NCBI GenBank assembly: GCA_029265815.1
Contig: JAJUGU010000004.1
Coordinates: 186,001 to 250,000, forward strand
Direction of reading: 5' to 3'
Source of the DNA: Anaerolineaceae bacterium
GTDB lineage: Bacteria; Chloroflexota; Anaerolineae; Anaerolineales; Anaerolineaceae
DNA: 64,000 nucleotides
Part shown: in pieces, positions 24,972 to 33,757 of the stretch
How the letters are laid out: every line of letters begins with the position of its first letter
How positions within the stretch are numbered: position 1 is the stretch's first letter
Position numbers and translations under genes: made by a program
The notes under the pieces: model-generated
Seen by the model: the letters and a program-made list of their open reading frames with translations, nothing else
What the model was told of the DNA's origin: nothing
Databases searched by the model: none

Positions 24972-25937
24972 TCAGGGATAGGCACAATGAAATTCGCGGA
25001 TGTGATCTCTATAAAGATTCTTACCATGATAGATGATCGCTTTTTGAAGTGTTCCATCCGGGCTATGTTGGCGAAGATCTTTTTCAGAATAAGGTTTGCC
25101 AAAAGAGACAGCGGGAGTGGCGTAGAATGCTCCCGGATGTAAAAGCTGCGTGATTACCTGCCCAAATTCCGCGAGCCTATGCCTGTCGATTTGTTCTCTT
25201 CGCAGCCGGGTGATCGGGTGATAAGCCCATTTTTTTGTTACCACACCGCTCACAAAGGCTGGTAATACACGCAGACCCGGTACTAATTTATATAGTGCAT
25301 CGATAATATTCAGCCAACCATCGATCGCTGCTTCTGATCCCGGGTACACTTCAGGGTCTGGATCTCGGTGCCCTGACCCAAAGTAAACCATCGTTCCCCC
25401 CTGTTTAAGATGCGAAATAATGTTACGAAATACCACCATGCGTTGAGTGGAATCCCTGCGTGAAGAAAACAGGATCAAGTGCCGCGTAGCCGGCAGTAGA
25501 TCGAGGAAGGGAATCTCCGAGGCCACCCAGTGAACGTCTTTCCGGTTCAATAGAGAGAAAATTGCCAGTGCATCGTACGCACCGGGATGGTTTGAGATCA
25601 CAAAGAGCGGTCCGTCGGTAGGGATATTCTCTACACCACGGTTTTTGGGATTATGGCAGAATAAGCTGAGTGCCCAACGGCTGGCCGCCAGTAAACCTTC
25701 TTCGCGCACCAATCTATCAAAGGGAATGCCGATGGCTGCCATGCGGTCGGTAACGTTGTGAAACAATTTTTTAAATATCCAATGGTTAACCCGCGTTTTG
25801 GGCAATCCAACTGCTCCGACAATCTCATCTGTCAGTGATTCGCTTAAGATATCAATTTGGGTTTTTTCAATGGAATCCATATCTGCCATCCAAAATTGAG
25901 ATGCCCCTTGTATGCTATTTAAAATTATAACGTTCAT
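24972..25937 (-). CDS. PlsC-type lysophospholipid acyltransferase family protein
   Basis: A 321-residue protein with the acyltransferase motif I NHPGAYD (His-x4-Asp catalytic pair) near residues 124-130, a motif near LFSSRRDSTQR and a YFGSGHRDPDPEVYPGS segment corresponding to motif III. PlsC-fold enzymes acylate glycerolipids at the membrane face. The start is uncertain: ATG 25937 has a TAATAT box ten bases upstream, while ATG 25889 follows an AAGGGG but at long spacing. A single gene. Confidence 0.8.
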   Translation of the reverse strand: MNVIILNSIQGASQFWMADMDSIEKTQIDILSESLTDEIVGAVGLPKTRVNHWIFKKLFHNVTDRMAAIGIPFDRLVREEGLLAASRWALSLFCHNPKNRGVENIPTDGPLFVISNHPGAYDALAIFSLLNRKDVHWVASEIPFLDLLPATRHLILFSSRRDSTQRMVVFRNIISHLKQGGTMVYFGSGHRDPDPEVYPGSEAAIDGWLNIIDALYKLVPGLRVLPAFVSGVVTKKWAYHPITRLRREQIDRHRLAEFGQVITQLLHPGAFYATPAVSFGKPYSEKDLRQHSPDGTLQKAIIYHGKNLYRDHIREFHCAYP

Positions 25938-26008
25938 AGTTGCTTTTATATTACCCTGATTGGAGCATCTTTTCGCACCCGGCCGGTTTATGGTAGTATG
26001 AATGAGAA

Positions 26009-26398
26009 ATGTTGACGGTTAGAGAACTGGAAACGCTCTACCAAAATATCGGCAAAGACCGGCTGGATATCCTTATTGAAATCCATAATATCGTCGCAGA
26101 AATCGCTCCCTCCGCTGCGGTAGAAGTGCATCACCGCGGTCTCACCTATTTCCACGCGGAACGCGGCGGGCATGTGAGCACTGGTATATGCCAGACCATC
26201 GTCATGCCTGATCATATTCGTCTGGCATTTATACACGGCGCATGTATTCCTGATCCAAAACACCTTCTAGAGGGAAACACCTATCCAAAACGCTACCTTA
26301 AAATCGATTCTTTTGACACCGCGTCCTGGGAGGATATTAAGACACTTATACAAGAACATTCGGATTTTGATCCATACACATGGAGCAAAACCAGGTAG
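26009..26398 (+). CDS. DUF1801-type small protein
   Basis: A 129-residue protein with family features VHHRGLTYFHAERGGHVS and IRLAFIHGACIPDPKHLLEG, then a C-terminal helix starting at TASWEDIKTLI. It resembles YdhG/DUF1801 proteins, of uncertain function, and is a different subgroup from the gene at 8338. The extended -10 TGG-TAGTAT (25991-25999) ends nine bases before the ATG and no ribosome site is seen, so the transcript may be leaderless. Confidence 0.75.
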   Translation: MLTVRELETLYQNIGKDRLDILIEIHNIVAEIAPSAAVEVHHRGLTYFHAERGGHVSTGICQTIVMPDHIRLAFIHGACIPDPKHLLEGNTYPKRYLKIDSFDTASWEDIKTLIQEHSDFDPYTWSKTR

Positions 26399-26529
26399 AC
26401 CATCTGCTAAGCTGTGTAAAGAGATAAATCAAATGTTTGATCATGACTGCTCAGTTAGAGAAGATTCGATATTGTTGGTTTATTTTCAACATTTGTGCTA
26501 TAAATTGATGAACCTGTGAAGGTATTCTA

Positions 26530-26793
26530 ATGACCAAAATAATCCCGACTGCAGAACGAATTAAAAAAGCCCGTGCTTTGATTCAAAAAGCTCGTGACCT
26601 GCCAGTCCCGCCTGATCTGGGCTGGATGGATTTTTCTTACACGGCAAATGTGAAAGACCTTCTGCGACAGGCTCGCGACCTGGTAAAGTTTGTTCAGTTC
26701 ATGCCTAACGCTTCTGCTGAAGTCAAGCAGGAAGTCAGTGATCTGATCGAAGAAATCACCCGGGCTGAAAAAGAAATCCTTCATAGATCCTGA
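26530..26793 (+). CDS. Small helical protein, unrecognised
   Basis: An 87-residue, highly charged protein predicted to be mostly helical (RIKKARALIQKARDLP... and a C-terminal VKQEVSDLIEEITRAEKEIL coiled-coil-like helix). No family is recognised. GTGAAGG precedes the ATG and the following cyclophilin gene starts 15 bases after its stop, so the two may be cotranscribed. Confidence 0.6.
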   Translation: MTKIIPTAERIKKARALIQKARDLPVPPDLGWMDFSYTANVKDLLRQARDLVKFVQFMPNASAEVKQEVSDLIEEITRAEKEILHRS

Positions 26794-26808
26794 TCCCTGA
26801 GGTGATTA

Positions 26809-27492
26809 ATGCCGTCAAAGAACAATTCCAGACAGAAACAGAGTTTCAAACGTCAGATCAAATATTATTCCCTGTTAGTATTTCTCGTATGCATGGCTAC
26901 AGTTGTAATCGTGTTGATCGTCGCCAACGTCTATAAAGATAATCCTAATAAACCAACCTCTTCACCCACAGACACCACATCTTATCCACAATATTCATCT
27001 GCACCAGAGATGATCATTGATACCTCGAAGCAATACCTGGCAACGGTGACAATGGAAAAGGGTGGTGAGTTTGTCATTGAGCTCTACCCTCAAAAAGCAC
27101 CCATCACGGTCAATAGTTTTGTTTTTCTGGCGCGTGAAGGGTATTTCAACGGCGTCACGTTCCACCGCGTCATCAAAGATTTTATGGCTCAAACTGGAGA
27201 CCCGACAGGTACCGGTTATGGCGGACCAGGCTATACTTTTGTAAACGAAGACAGCGACCTGACCTTTGATAAACCCGGCGTGGTGGCCATGGCGAATGCA
27301 GGACGTGACACCAACGGCAGTCAATTCTTCATCACGTTTGGCCCTCAAGAACGTCTTAATGGCGATTACACGATCTTTGGGCAGGTCATCAGTGGTATGG
27401 ATGTCGTAACCGATATCACCCTGCGCGATCCTCGCCAGAATCCAGATTACACCGGTGACGTGATTGAATCCATAGTGATCACCGAAAAATAA
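26809..27492 (+). CDS. Membrane-anchored cyclophilin-type peptidyl-prolyl isomerase
   Basis: A 227-residue protein: basic N-terminus, one membrane helix (residues 20-41), a Ser/Thr/Pro linker and a cyclophilin domain (about 64-227). Active-site motifs are present: FHRVIKDFMAQTGDP (catalytic Arg, Phe, Gln), GVVAMANAG, and NGSQFFIT. The loop GTGYGGPGYTF is typical of bacterial short cyclophilins. It would speed proline isomerisation in exported proteins. GAGGTGATTA precedes the ATG. Confidence 0.9.
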   Translation: MPSKNNSRQKQSFKRQIKYYSLLVFLVCMATVVIVLIVANVYKDNPNKPTSSPTDTTSYPQYSSAPEMIIDTSKQYLATVTMEKGGEFVIELYPQKAPITVNSFVFLAREGYFNGVTFHRVIKDFMAQTGDPTGTGYGGPGYTFVNEDSDLTFDKPGVVAMANAGRDTNGSQFFITFGPQERLNGDYTIFGQVISGMDVVTDITLRDPRQNPDYTGDVIESIVITEK

Positions 27493-27509
27493 CCTTGCCC
27501 TGCTAATTT

Positions 27510-28430
27510 ATGACGAAAATTAACAGGCGTGAATTCTTAAAAATAACACTCATAACCGCCTCTGCGGCTGTCTTGGTAACATCGGGGTATGGATTCATGA
27601 TAGAACCATCCTGGATCGAAATCACACACACCAGCGTTCCCATTCCGGGGTTGAAGCCCTCTCTCGAAGGTTTTCGCCTGGTTGTTATCGGCGATATCCA
27701 TGTTGGCACCTGGATATCTCAATCTCATCTCCAGAATGTTGTGGATCTGGTGAACCAGCTGGATGCTGATTTGATCGTTCACACTGGAGATTTTGTGGGA
27801 ATGCGAAAAACGATTCCCTACATCATGGCAAAGGTCACGCGTGATGAATCATTAGGTTTCGGTCATTCTCCTGAAGCCGAGGAATTGTTCAGTACCTGCA
27901 TTCCCCTTGTGGCAAAAATGAAATCAAAACACGGAGCCATAGCTGTTCTGGGTAATCACGAATACTGGGTAGATCCTGCAGCCGCCAGAAAATATCTGCG
28001 TGATTATGGTATCAATTTACTGGAAAACAAAAGCCAATTGGTCACAGTGGACGGGGCGAGTTTGAACTTTGCAGGCGTTGGCGACCTTTGGGAAGGCACT
28101 CAGGATCTGAACTCGGCTTTTGCAGGTACACCTTCCCCTTATGAGGTTCCGCGAATCGTGATCTCTCATAACCCTGATTTTGCCGATGACCCTCAGGTTG
28201 CCCGCAGCGGTGCGGTATTAATGCTCAGCGGCCATACACACGGTGGCCAGGTGACCCTTCCTGGCATTGGCTCGCCACTGCTGCCAATTCACAACAAACG
28301 ATATGCCAGCGGTCTGGTCGACACCGATTGGGGGTATGTATATATCAGCAAAGGCATTGGCTGCACCCAACCCGCGATTCGGATTGGAACCCGTCCTGAA
28401 ATTGCCGTGCTCGAACTTACTGCTCCTTAA
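27510..28430 (+). CDS. Tat-exported calcineurin-like metallophosphoesterase (YkuE-like)
   Basis: A 306-residue protein whose N-terminus INRREFLKITLITASAAVLV is a twin-arginine signal (RRxFLK) with hydrophobic core. The enzyme domain has the metal-binding series GDIHVG, HTGDFVG, LGNHEYW, ISHNPD and GHTHGGQ. YkuE-type members are Tat-exported, bind two metals in the cytoplasm and act at the cell surface, possibly on lipid pyrophosphates. It fits the TatABC genes at 13.8 kb. It ends base-to-base against the convergent HMA gene (stop codons overlap at TTAA). Confidence 0.9.
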   Translation: MTKINRREFLKITLITASAAVLVTSGYGFMIEPSWIEITHTSVPIPGLKPSLEGFRLVVIGDIHVGTWISQSHLQNVVDLVNQLDADLIVHTGDFVGMRKTIPYIMAKVTRDESLGFGHSPEAEELFSTCIPLVAKMKSKHGAIAVLGNHEYWVDPAAARKYLRDYGINLLENKSQLVTVDGASLNFAGVGDLWEGTQDLNSAFAGTPSPYEVPRIVISHNPDFADDPQVARSGAVLMLSGHTHGGQVTLPGIGSPLLPIHNKRYASGLVDTDWGYVYISKGIGCTQPAIRIGTRPEIAVLELTAP

Positions 28431-28651
28431 GATTGTGAGTCAAAAGGTTTTGCAGTGTAACCCAACAACCTTACTGCTTCGATAATTTGTGATTCGGTTA
28501 TCCGATTAATGTCAAATTTTACAGACATGATCTGCGTCCGGTAGCTGGCTTTAACCTCCACCACACCCGGCAGGTCATCTTCTAACCCCTGCAGACGCAT
28601 GGCACAATTGACACAGGTCATATCACTTACTCGAAAATCTTTTACCACCAT
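28427..28651 (-). CDS. Heavy-metal-associated (HMA) copper chaperone
   Basis: A 74-residue ferredoxin-like HMA domain with the metal site MTCVNCA (C13, C16) and a C-terminal half ending LLGYTAKP. Such CopZ-like proteins carry Cu(I) to transporters. ATG 28651 is preferred because GGAG lies eight bases before it; an upstream in-frame start at 28693 would overlap the preceding gene. The gene starts 19 bases after the TauE/SafE-cupredoxin gene, so the pair form a copper-handling operon. Confidence 0.88.
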   Translation of the reverse strand: MVVKDFRVSDMTCVNCAMRLQGLEDDLPGVVEVKASYRTQIMSVKFDINRITESQIIEAVRLLGYTAKPFDSQS

Positions 28652-28670
28652 TCTTTTACTCCAAGTTCCA

Positions 28671-29729
28671 TTACAAATCAAAAACAATTTCACCGGTATA
28701 CATACCCATCGAACAGGTGTAAGGCATGATCGTGCCCTCTTTTTGAGGAGGAATCTCGATCACCTCGGTTCCGGTTGCTTTAAGGATCACCCCAAAATCA
28801 ATATCTGGGATGAGGAATGCGCGCGTACATGAACGGGTGTCATCGGTCACAACGTTGAGTGTTACCGCTGTTTCAGCAGGGGCGTGCAGTCTGGTCGGCC
28901 GGTATCCATTATTCTCAGCATTTAAAACCAAAACATTTGCAGGAAGATCTTCCCCGGTTAAACCAGGTTGAAGCAATCCTGCGACAGCCGGGTTCTTGTT
29001 GATCGAATTAACCAGGCGGGTCAGAGAGTATCGAGAACCAAGCAGATTGAGCCCGGTATCAAACGCGAGTACGCTGAGAACGATGAGCGCAATGGCCACA
29101 ACGCGCACAAAATATTTTTCTACTTTTACACTCAATCTTGCGGCAAAGTAAGATAATACGAAGAACACGGGGCTGGTACCCAGGGTAAAGGAAAACATCA
29201 ACGCCGCTCCCAGTAGCGGGCTGCCAGCGGTCAGGGCAGCTGCCATCATCGTTTGCGTGACCCCACAAGGGATCAAGACGGTAAGCACACCGAGAAGAAT
29301 CGGCGTAAATAGGGAGGTGTTACCTTTTGCTTTTCTTCGTATGTAGCGTGTAATTGATGCGGGGGGTTCAAAGGTGAAATACCTGAAAATCGGGTGCACA
29401 TTGAGCATTCGCAGCGCGTTGCCAAGTATGAAGACCGCAATCACAAACTGGAAAATTGCCTGCGTAGTGGGGGTGATTTGAATTACTTGCCCCAGACCAC
29501 CCAGTAAGGCACCCAGTATTGTGTATATAACTAGCTTTGATGTCAGAAACAACATGATCGGCAGTGCGATGCGGAAAGTTCTTTGTCGTGATGATGAGTG
29601 TAACGGAGCCGCCAGATCTTTTTCGATCTGACTGGCCAGTGAGCTTGCCAGCAATCCTCCCTGCACCGCCATGCAACTGAGTCCCCCTGTGGTAATCCCA
29701 GTTATAAAGGCAACCCATAAACTGGTCAT
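28671..29729 (-). CDS. TauE/SafE-family membrane transporter with C-terminal cupredoxin domain
   Basis: A 352-residue protein. Residues 1-230 form six or seven helices of the TauE/SafE (UreH-like) transporter superfamily, with GITTGGLSCM at the N-terminus and a second half-repeat containing LIPCGVTQT (C155). Residues 265-352 form an extracytoplasmic cupredoxin-like domain with C301 and YTCSMGMYTGEI (C339, M341, M343), a Cu-binding pattern. Such proteins have been implicated in copper delivery or export beside HMA domains. ACAGGAGATTAA precedes the ATG. It is the first gene of the pair with the HMA chaperone. Confidence 0.82.
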   Translation of the reverse strand: MTSLWVAFITGITTGGLSCMAVQGGLLASSLASQIEKDLAAPLHSSSRQRTFRIALPIMLFLTSKLVIYTILGALLGGLGQVIQITPTTQAIFQFVIAVFILGNALRMLNVHPIFRYFTFEPPASITRYIRRKAKGNTSLFTPILLGVLTVLIPCGVTQTMMAAALTAGSPLLGAALMFSFTLGTSPVFFVLSYFAARLSVKVEKYFVRVVAIALIVLSVLAFDTGLNLLGSRYSLTRLVNSINKNPAVAGLLQPGLTGEDLPANVLVLNAENNGYRPTRLHAPAETAVTLNVVTDDTRSCTRAFLIPDIDFGVILKATGTEVIEIPPQKEGTIMPYTCSMGMYTGEIVFDL

Positions 29730-29897
29730 TTAATCTCCTGTTTTCCCTGCTCCAAAGCCGAACAAACCAGAAACCGATTTCGGTTTCTCAAAGGGACAAA
29801 ATTATACCCTAATACTCCAATTCTTCCTACATAAATAATCGTCACAAAGACCGTTGAAATTAAGCTTAAAAAATTATTAATGGTTATAATGCGAGGC

Positions 29898-31127
29898 ATG
29901 ACACCCAACGCCTACATCACGGGCGCGATCGTTCTGGTTACCTTTATTGGCATTGCCATCGGCCGCTACCCGATCATCAAGTCCAACCGCACCACAATTG
30001 CGCTCATGGGCGTGGCACTGCTGCTGGCATTTGGTCAGGTTGCTTTTGATCAACTCCCCCAATACATCGATTTTGATACCATCATACTGCTCTTCAGCAT
30101 GATGATCATCAATGCCAACTTGAAACTGGCCGGTTTCTTTACAGTGGCATCCCGCTGGTTGGTCAACAGGGCTCATACACCGCGTTCCTTCCTGGCATTC
30201 GAGGTCCTGCTTGTTGGAATCCTCTCGGCTCTCTTCTTGAACGATACCGTCTGCCTCATGTTTGCCCCCTTTTTGATCAATCTGATGGATTCCCTGAAAC
30301 GCGATCCTATCCCGTATTTGATCGCCCTCGCAACAGCATCTAATATTGGTTCAACCGCGACGCTCACCGGCAATCCTCAAAATATGATTGTCGGCATCGC
30401 TTCGGGAATTTCGTATGTTGATTTTTCTCTTGCCCTCATTCCCATTGCCTTACTGGGGTTGGGTGTTATCTGGGCCGTCCTGGTGGTTATGTTTCCCTAT
30501 GACTTCATGAAAGAACAATTCAGCGATGTGCCAGAAAAGCACAGCGAGGAAATCTCAAAACCACTTCTCATTAAGACCCTGATCATTGCCGCCGGTTTGT
30601 TGATCGCATTTCTTGCAGGTGCACCGATTGCACTGGCTGCGTTTCTGGCCGCGAGCCTGCTGCTGGTCACCCGCCGCCACCAGCCCCAGACCGTTTTTGC
30701 CGAATTTGATTGGGGGCTGCTGGTGCTTTTTTCGGCCCTGTTCATTGTCAGTGGTTCGCTCGAAACGAGCGGCGTCACCACCCGGCTGGTAGACATCGAA
30801 CATCTTTCAAACAGCACGAACATCTGGAATCTCAGTTTGATCACTGCAGGTTTAAGCAACATCGTCTCCAACGTTCCAGCTGTGCTATTGCTTAAACCCC
30901 TTGTGGCGGGTATGGAAAATGCGCGCATCGGCTGGCTAACGCTGGCATCTGCCTCCACCCTGGCGGGGAATTTGACCCTCCTCGGTTCGGTTGCAAATCT
31001 AATTGTCGCTGAAACGGCTGCCCGCTGGCGCGTAGATCTCAGTTTTTGGAAATACACCAAGCCCGGACTGGTGATCACCCTGATCACCCTGGCATTAAAT
31101 ATAGGCTGGTTGTTTCTGATCTCTTAA
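29898..31127 (+). CDS. ArsB/NhaD-superfamily anion or cation transporter
   Basis: A 409-residue protein with about 11 helices. Two inverted halves carry the DASS/ArsB-type signatures NDTVCLMFAPF and ASNIGSTATLTGNPQNM in the first, and SNIVSNVPAVLLLKP in the second. Relatives move arsenite, citrate, dicarboxylates or Na+/H+; no substrate is evident. ATG 29898 sits seven bases after TATAAT (29885-29890), suggesting a leaderless transcript; an in-frame ATG at 29880 would precede that box. Confidence 0.82.
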   Translation: MTPNAYITGAIVLVTFIGIAIGRYPIIKSNRTTIALMGVALLLAFGQVAFDQLPQYIDFDTIILLFSMMIINANLKLAGFFTVASRWLVNRAHTPRSFLAFEVLLVGILSALFLNDTVCLMFAPFLINLMDSLKRDPIPYLIALATASNIGSTATLTGNPQNMIVGIASGISYVDFSLALIPIALLGLGVIWAVLVVMFPYDFMKEQFSDVPEKHSEEISKPLLIKTLIIAAGLLIAFLAGAPIALAAFLAASLLLVTRRHQPQTVFAEFDWGLLVLFSALFIVSGSLETSGVTTRLVDIEHLSNSTNIWNLSLITAGLSNIVSNVPAVLLLKPLVAGMENARIGWLTLASASTLAGNLTLLGSVANLIVAETAARWRVDLSFWKYTKPGLVITLITLALNIGWLFLIS

Positions 31128-31792
31128 CCGCGCAGAAATGCCAAACCCAGATCGATCACAGCCTTGATCTCTTCAGGGCTGCGGGCATTCCCGTTCACCA
31201 GGGTAATAGTGATCCCCTTACTTGAGATCTTAACCACCGGAAACTCTCTTAATTTCCAATTGAGCAGGGTATTTTCCACATTGAATGTTAGAAATCGCAG
31301 AGCTGCTTCCTCGCTTGATGCCCACACAGAGATCTTCTTTTCAATCGCAGGTCGATCCCAGTGAACCTCGCTGATTTCATTGATCTGCTCTGCTTCATCT
31401 TTCAGAAAAAGGCGCAGCGCTTGCTGTAACAGAAAGTTTCCAAGACCGCCGATATCTATGGATGGGATTTTTGGCCCAATTAGGATAAGCCCATCAGTTG
31501 ATCGAACACTCGCTGTTGACCAGCTGTTGGGAAAGTTTTCAGGAATGGAAACATTGTTTGACTGATCTGTATTTTTAGATACTTTAGATTCAAACCGCCA
31601 GTCTGTTCCTAAGATCGCAAATCCTTCATAAGCCGAATCATTGATTTGCTCGAAACGCCAGCCGTGTGAGGCTGCCATTTGCTTTATTGCTTCATTCCGG
31701 CTTTTTTTCTTATGCCTGGATAGCATCAAGATAAAGATTACAAATAACCCGGTTACTACAATCACGATGACTGAGACAGATAGATCATTCAT
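31124..31792 (-). CDS. Membrane-anchored protein of unknown function
   Basis: A 222-residue protein with one N-terminal helix (residues 6-24), a basic stretch KKKSRNE, and a soluble domain with alternating strands and helices (SHGWRFEQI at the start; FPVVKISSKGITITLVNG near the end). I recognise no family. AGGA nine bases before ATG supports the start. Its stop overlaps that of the convergent transporter gene. Confidence 0.65.
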   Translation of the reverse strand: MNDLSVSVIVIVVTGLFVIFILMLSRHKKKSRNEAIKQMAASHGWRFEQINDSAYEGFAILGTDWRFESKVSKNTDQSNNVSIPENFPNSWSTASVRSTDGLILIGPKIPSIDIGGLGNFLLQQALRLFLKDEAEQINEISEVHWDRPAIEKKISVWASSEEAALRFLTFNVENTLLNWKLREFPVVKISSKGITITLVNGNARSPEEIKAVIDLGLAFLRG

Positions 31793-31852
31793 TTGATGAT
31801 TCCTGAAAATAACTTCGAGTATGAAAGTTTCAATAAATTATATCCATCATTC

Positions 31853-31882
31853 TTGCATGAAAAAATCATTTCCAGATATGAT
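31853..31882 (+). promoter_or_regulatory. Sigma70-type promoter with start codon at the predicted transcription start
   Basis: TTGCAT (31853-31858) and TATGAT (31877-31882) with an 18-base spacer. The ATG of the Nudix gene is only six bases downstream, so the transcript should begin at or next to the start codon. Confidence 0.65.
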
Positions 31883-31888
31883 TAATTT

Positions 31889-32434
31889 ATGAGCTCCTCT
31901 ACGCAAGATGATGTTATCCCATTTTATTTAGAGATCCAGCGCGTGCCTGGTTTAAATATAACCGGCAGACCGCTCATGCGTCAGGCTGTACGTGCCATTG
32001 TGAATCATGACAGCAAATTGTTGATGGTCTATTCCAGTGTTAACTGCGATTTTAAATTTCCGGGCGGCGGCATGAAGTTTGGTGAGCGTCACGAACAAAC
32101 GCTTGTGCGTGAATTAAGAGAAGAAACCGGGTTCAATCTGAAAAACATCATTCGTCTGGCAGGTACCACCCTTGAATATGGCCGAGTGCGTGAAAAGAAT
32201 TATGACGTATTCAAGATGTATTCTTATTATTACTTTTGCCAGATTAAAAATGAAGTCAACACACCAGATCTTGACCCATACGAAGCAGATCTTGGATTTA
32301 CAACTGTCTGGGTGACTTGCAGTGACGCACTTGAAAACAACCAACGGTTGATAGCGACCAATAATCCTAAGAATCCAGAATGGTTAGAGCGCGAAACTTC
32401 CGTTCTATCAATCCTTCAAAGCATGATAGGATAA
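31889..32434 (+). CDS. Nudix hydrolase
   Basis: A 181-residue Nudix enzyme. The Nudix box GGGMKFGERHEQTLVRELREETGF is split across residues 55-78 and keeps the metal-binding RExxEE core (REL-REE). It hydrolyses a nucleoside diphosphate linked to another group; the substrate is unknown. No ribosome site stands before the ATG and the promoter -10 is six bases away, suggesting a leaderless mRNA. Confidence 0.88.
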   Translation: MSSSTQDDVIPFYLEIQRVPGLNITGRPLMRQAVRAIVNHDSKLLMVYSSVNCDFKFPGGGMKFGERHEQTLVRELREETGFNLKNIIRLAGTTLEYGRVREKNYDVFKMYSYYYFCQIKNEVNTPDLDPYEADLGFTTVWVTCSDALENNQRLIATNNPKNPEWLERETSVLSILQSMIG

Positions 32435-32468
32435 GCATCATCTTCTGAATCTTAAAATTCACAAAAAA

Positions 32469-32499
32469 TTGCAAATTATTTCGGTTTGATTCGTATAAT
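32469..32499 (+). promoter_or_regulatory. Promoter of the HhH-coiled-coil membrane protein gene
   Basis: TTGCAA (32469-32474), a 19-base spacer and TATAAT (32494-32499). Transcription would start near 32506, leaving a leader of about 26 bases with GAGGTGG before the ATG. Confidence 0.6.
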
Positions 32500-32531
32500 A
32501 CATATCCCTATTTTGTGCGCGAGGTGGCAAA

Positions 32532-33545
32532 ATGAAAGACTTCCTTGACTTCATAAATATTTCTGAGAAAGAAAAGCTTTCTTGCCTTCCGGGCAGCAGC
32601 GCAGAGCTGGCTGACGAGGTTATTCGCGCACGCCCCTTCTCTTCGGTAGAAGATCTTTCGAGAGTGAAAGATTTATCACCTCAACTGCTTGACGGGTGGA
32701 AGGCAGAATTCGAGAAAAATATGGAACAGAGTACAGCCCCCGAAGGAGATATTCCTACTACCGATCAATCTCCTGTTGATGAACCCGGCGCACAGGTTGG
32801 TGGTAATCGCATACGACGGATTTTAGTTCGCGTACTCGTTGCCATTTTAATACTCACAGCGTTAGGCGCAGCGGCTTATTTTGGCATTCCATATTTCTAT
32901 GAAAAAGTGCTCAATCCGCTGGAATCAAACACCTCGCGCGTCAGTGAACTTGCAGACACACATAAAACAGATATTGCGCGGTTGGAATCGGAAATCAGCG
33001 CACTGCAAGATCAGATAACCGTGCTGGAATTACGCACAGACGATCTCGAGAATTCCATCGCCTCTCATTCTGCCAGCCTTGCCGCGCTGGAACAGATGCA
33101 GACTGTCCTGCAATTGAACCTTGACACCCATAAAAACGAGATGCTGGCAGAGATAGACAAGCAGCTTACCCTCACCCGTTCTCTGGAATTGCTTTCGCGC
33201 AGCCGTCTCTATCTCTCTCAAAGCAATTTCGGTCTCGCCGAGACAGATGTCACAGAAGCACGAAACCTGCTCTATTCACTGCTCCCGGTAGTCTCTGCGG
33301 ATGAAGTTGACGGTCTTAAAGTGGTCATCAGCCGCCTGGATCTCGCCCTCGACAACCTTCCTGAGTACCCGGTCGTAGCGGTATATGATGTTGATATTGC
33401 CTGGAAGTTGCTTGTTGACGGCCTGCCCAATGTTCCACCTGTGGCAGTAACGCCAATTATCGTGTCTCCAACGCCGACCGTTGAAGCACTCTCTACCCAG
33501 CAGACTTCCCCAACGGCTGGTGCTACACCGCTGCCCGGAGAGTAA
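32532..33545 (+). CDS. Helix-hairpin-helix, membrane-anchored coiled-coil protein
   Basis: A 337-residue protein of unusual design. The N-terminal 60 residues contain two helix-hairpin-helix-like repeats (CLPGSSAELADEVIRARPF and VEDLSRVKDLSPQLLDGW), resembling the DNA-binding HhH of ComEA but without its exported position. One membrane helix follows at 98-118, then an extracytoplasmic coiled coil (130-210), a helical domain and a Pro/Thr-rich tail. No family is recognised. A cytoplasmic HhH on a membrane anchor could tether DNA or another protein; that is inference. Confidence 0.65.
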   Translation: MKDFLDFINISEKEKLSCLPGSSAELADEVIRARPFSSVEDLSRVKDLSPQLLDGWKAEFEKNMEQSTAPEGDIPTTDQSPVDEPGAQVGGNRIRRILVRVLVAILILTALGAAAYFGIPYFYEKVLNPLESNTSRVSELADTHKTDIARLESEISALQDQITVLELRTDDLENSIASHSASLAALEQMQTVLQLNLDTHKNEMLAEIDKQLTLTRSLELLSRSRLYLSQSNFGLAETDVTEARNLLYSLLPVVSADEVDGLKVVISRLDLALDNLPEYPVVAVYDVDIAWKLLVDGLPNVPPVAVTPIIVSPTPTVEALSTQQTSPTAGATPLPGE

Positions 33546-33608
33546 AAATGATCGCTTAAGGATGTAATTCCACACTTCTTTTTGCTGTCATTACCGAAAT
33601 CGTGCCCT

Positions 33609-33642
33609 GGTGGTATCATCCTCTCTGCAGGAAGAGACCACC
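33609..33642 (+). terminator. Hairpin with T-run after the HhH protein gene
   Basis: GGTGGT (33609-33614) pairs with ACCACC (33637-33642), with an inner CTCT/AGAG stem, followed shortly by CATTTTTT. It lies 63 bases after the upstream stop and could end that transcript or act as an attenuator before the MFS gene. Confidence 0.5.
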
Positions 33643-33655
33643 CTCCATTTTTTCC

Positions 33656-33688
33656 GGATTCGGCACCGATCAGATATGCACCGAATCC
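33656..33688 (+). other. Leader hairpin upstream of the MFS transporter gene
   Basis: GGATTCGG (33656-33663) pairs perfectly with CCGAATCC (33681-33688) around a 17-base loop that itself contains related CACC/CACC segments. A smaller stem GCTC/GAGC follows at about 33703-33716. Together with the preceding hairpin this makes a structured leader of about 150 bases. It matches no riboswitch consensus that I can recognise. Confidence 0.4.
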
Positions 33689-33757
33689 ACACAGTCATGC
33701 TGCTCCTGCAAGAGCGGCGAGATCATTCTTCACTGATTCAGTGTAAAGGTAAACAAA

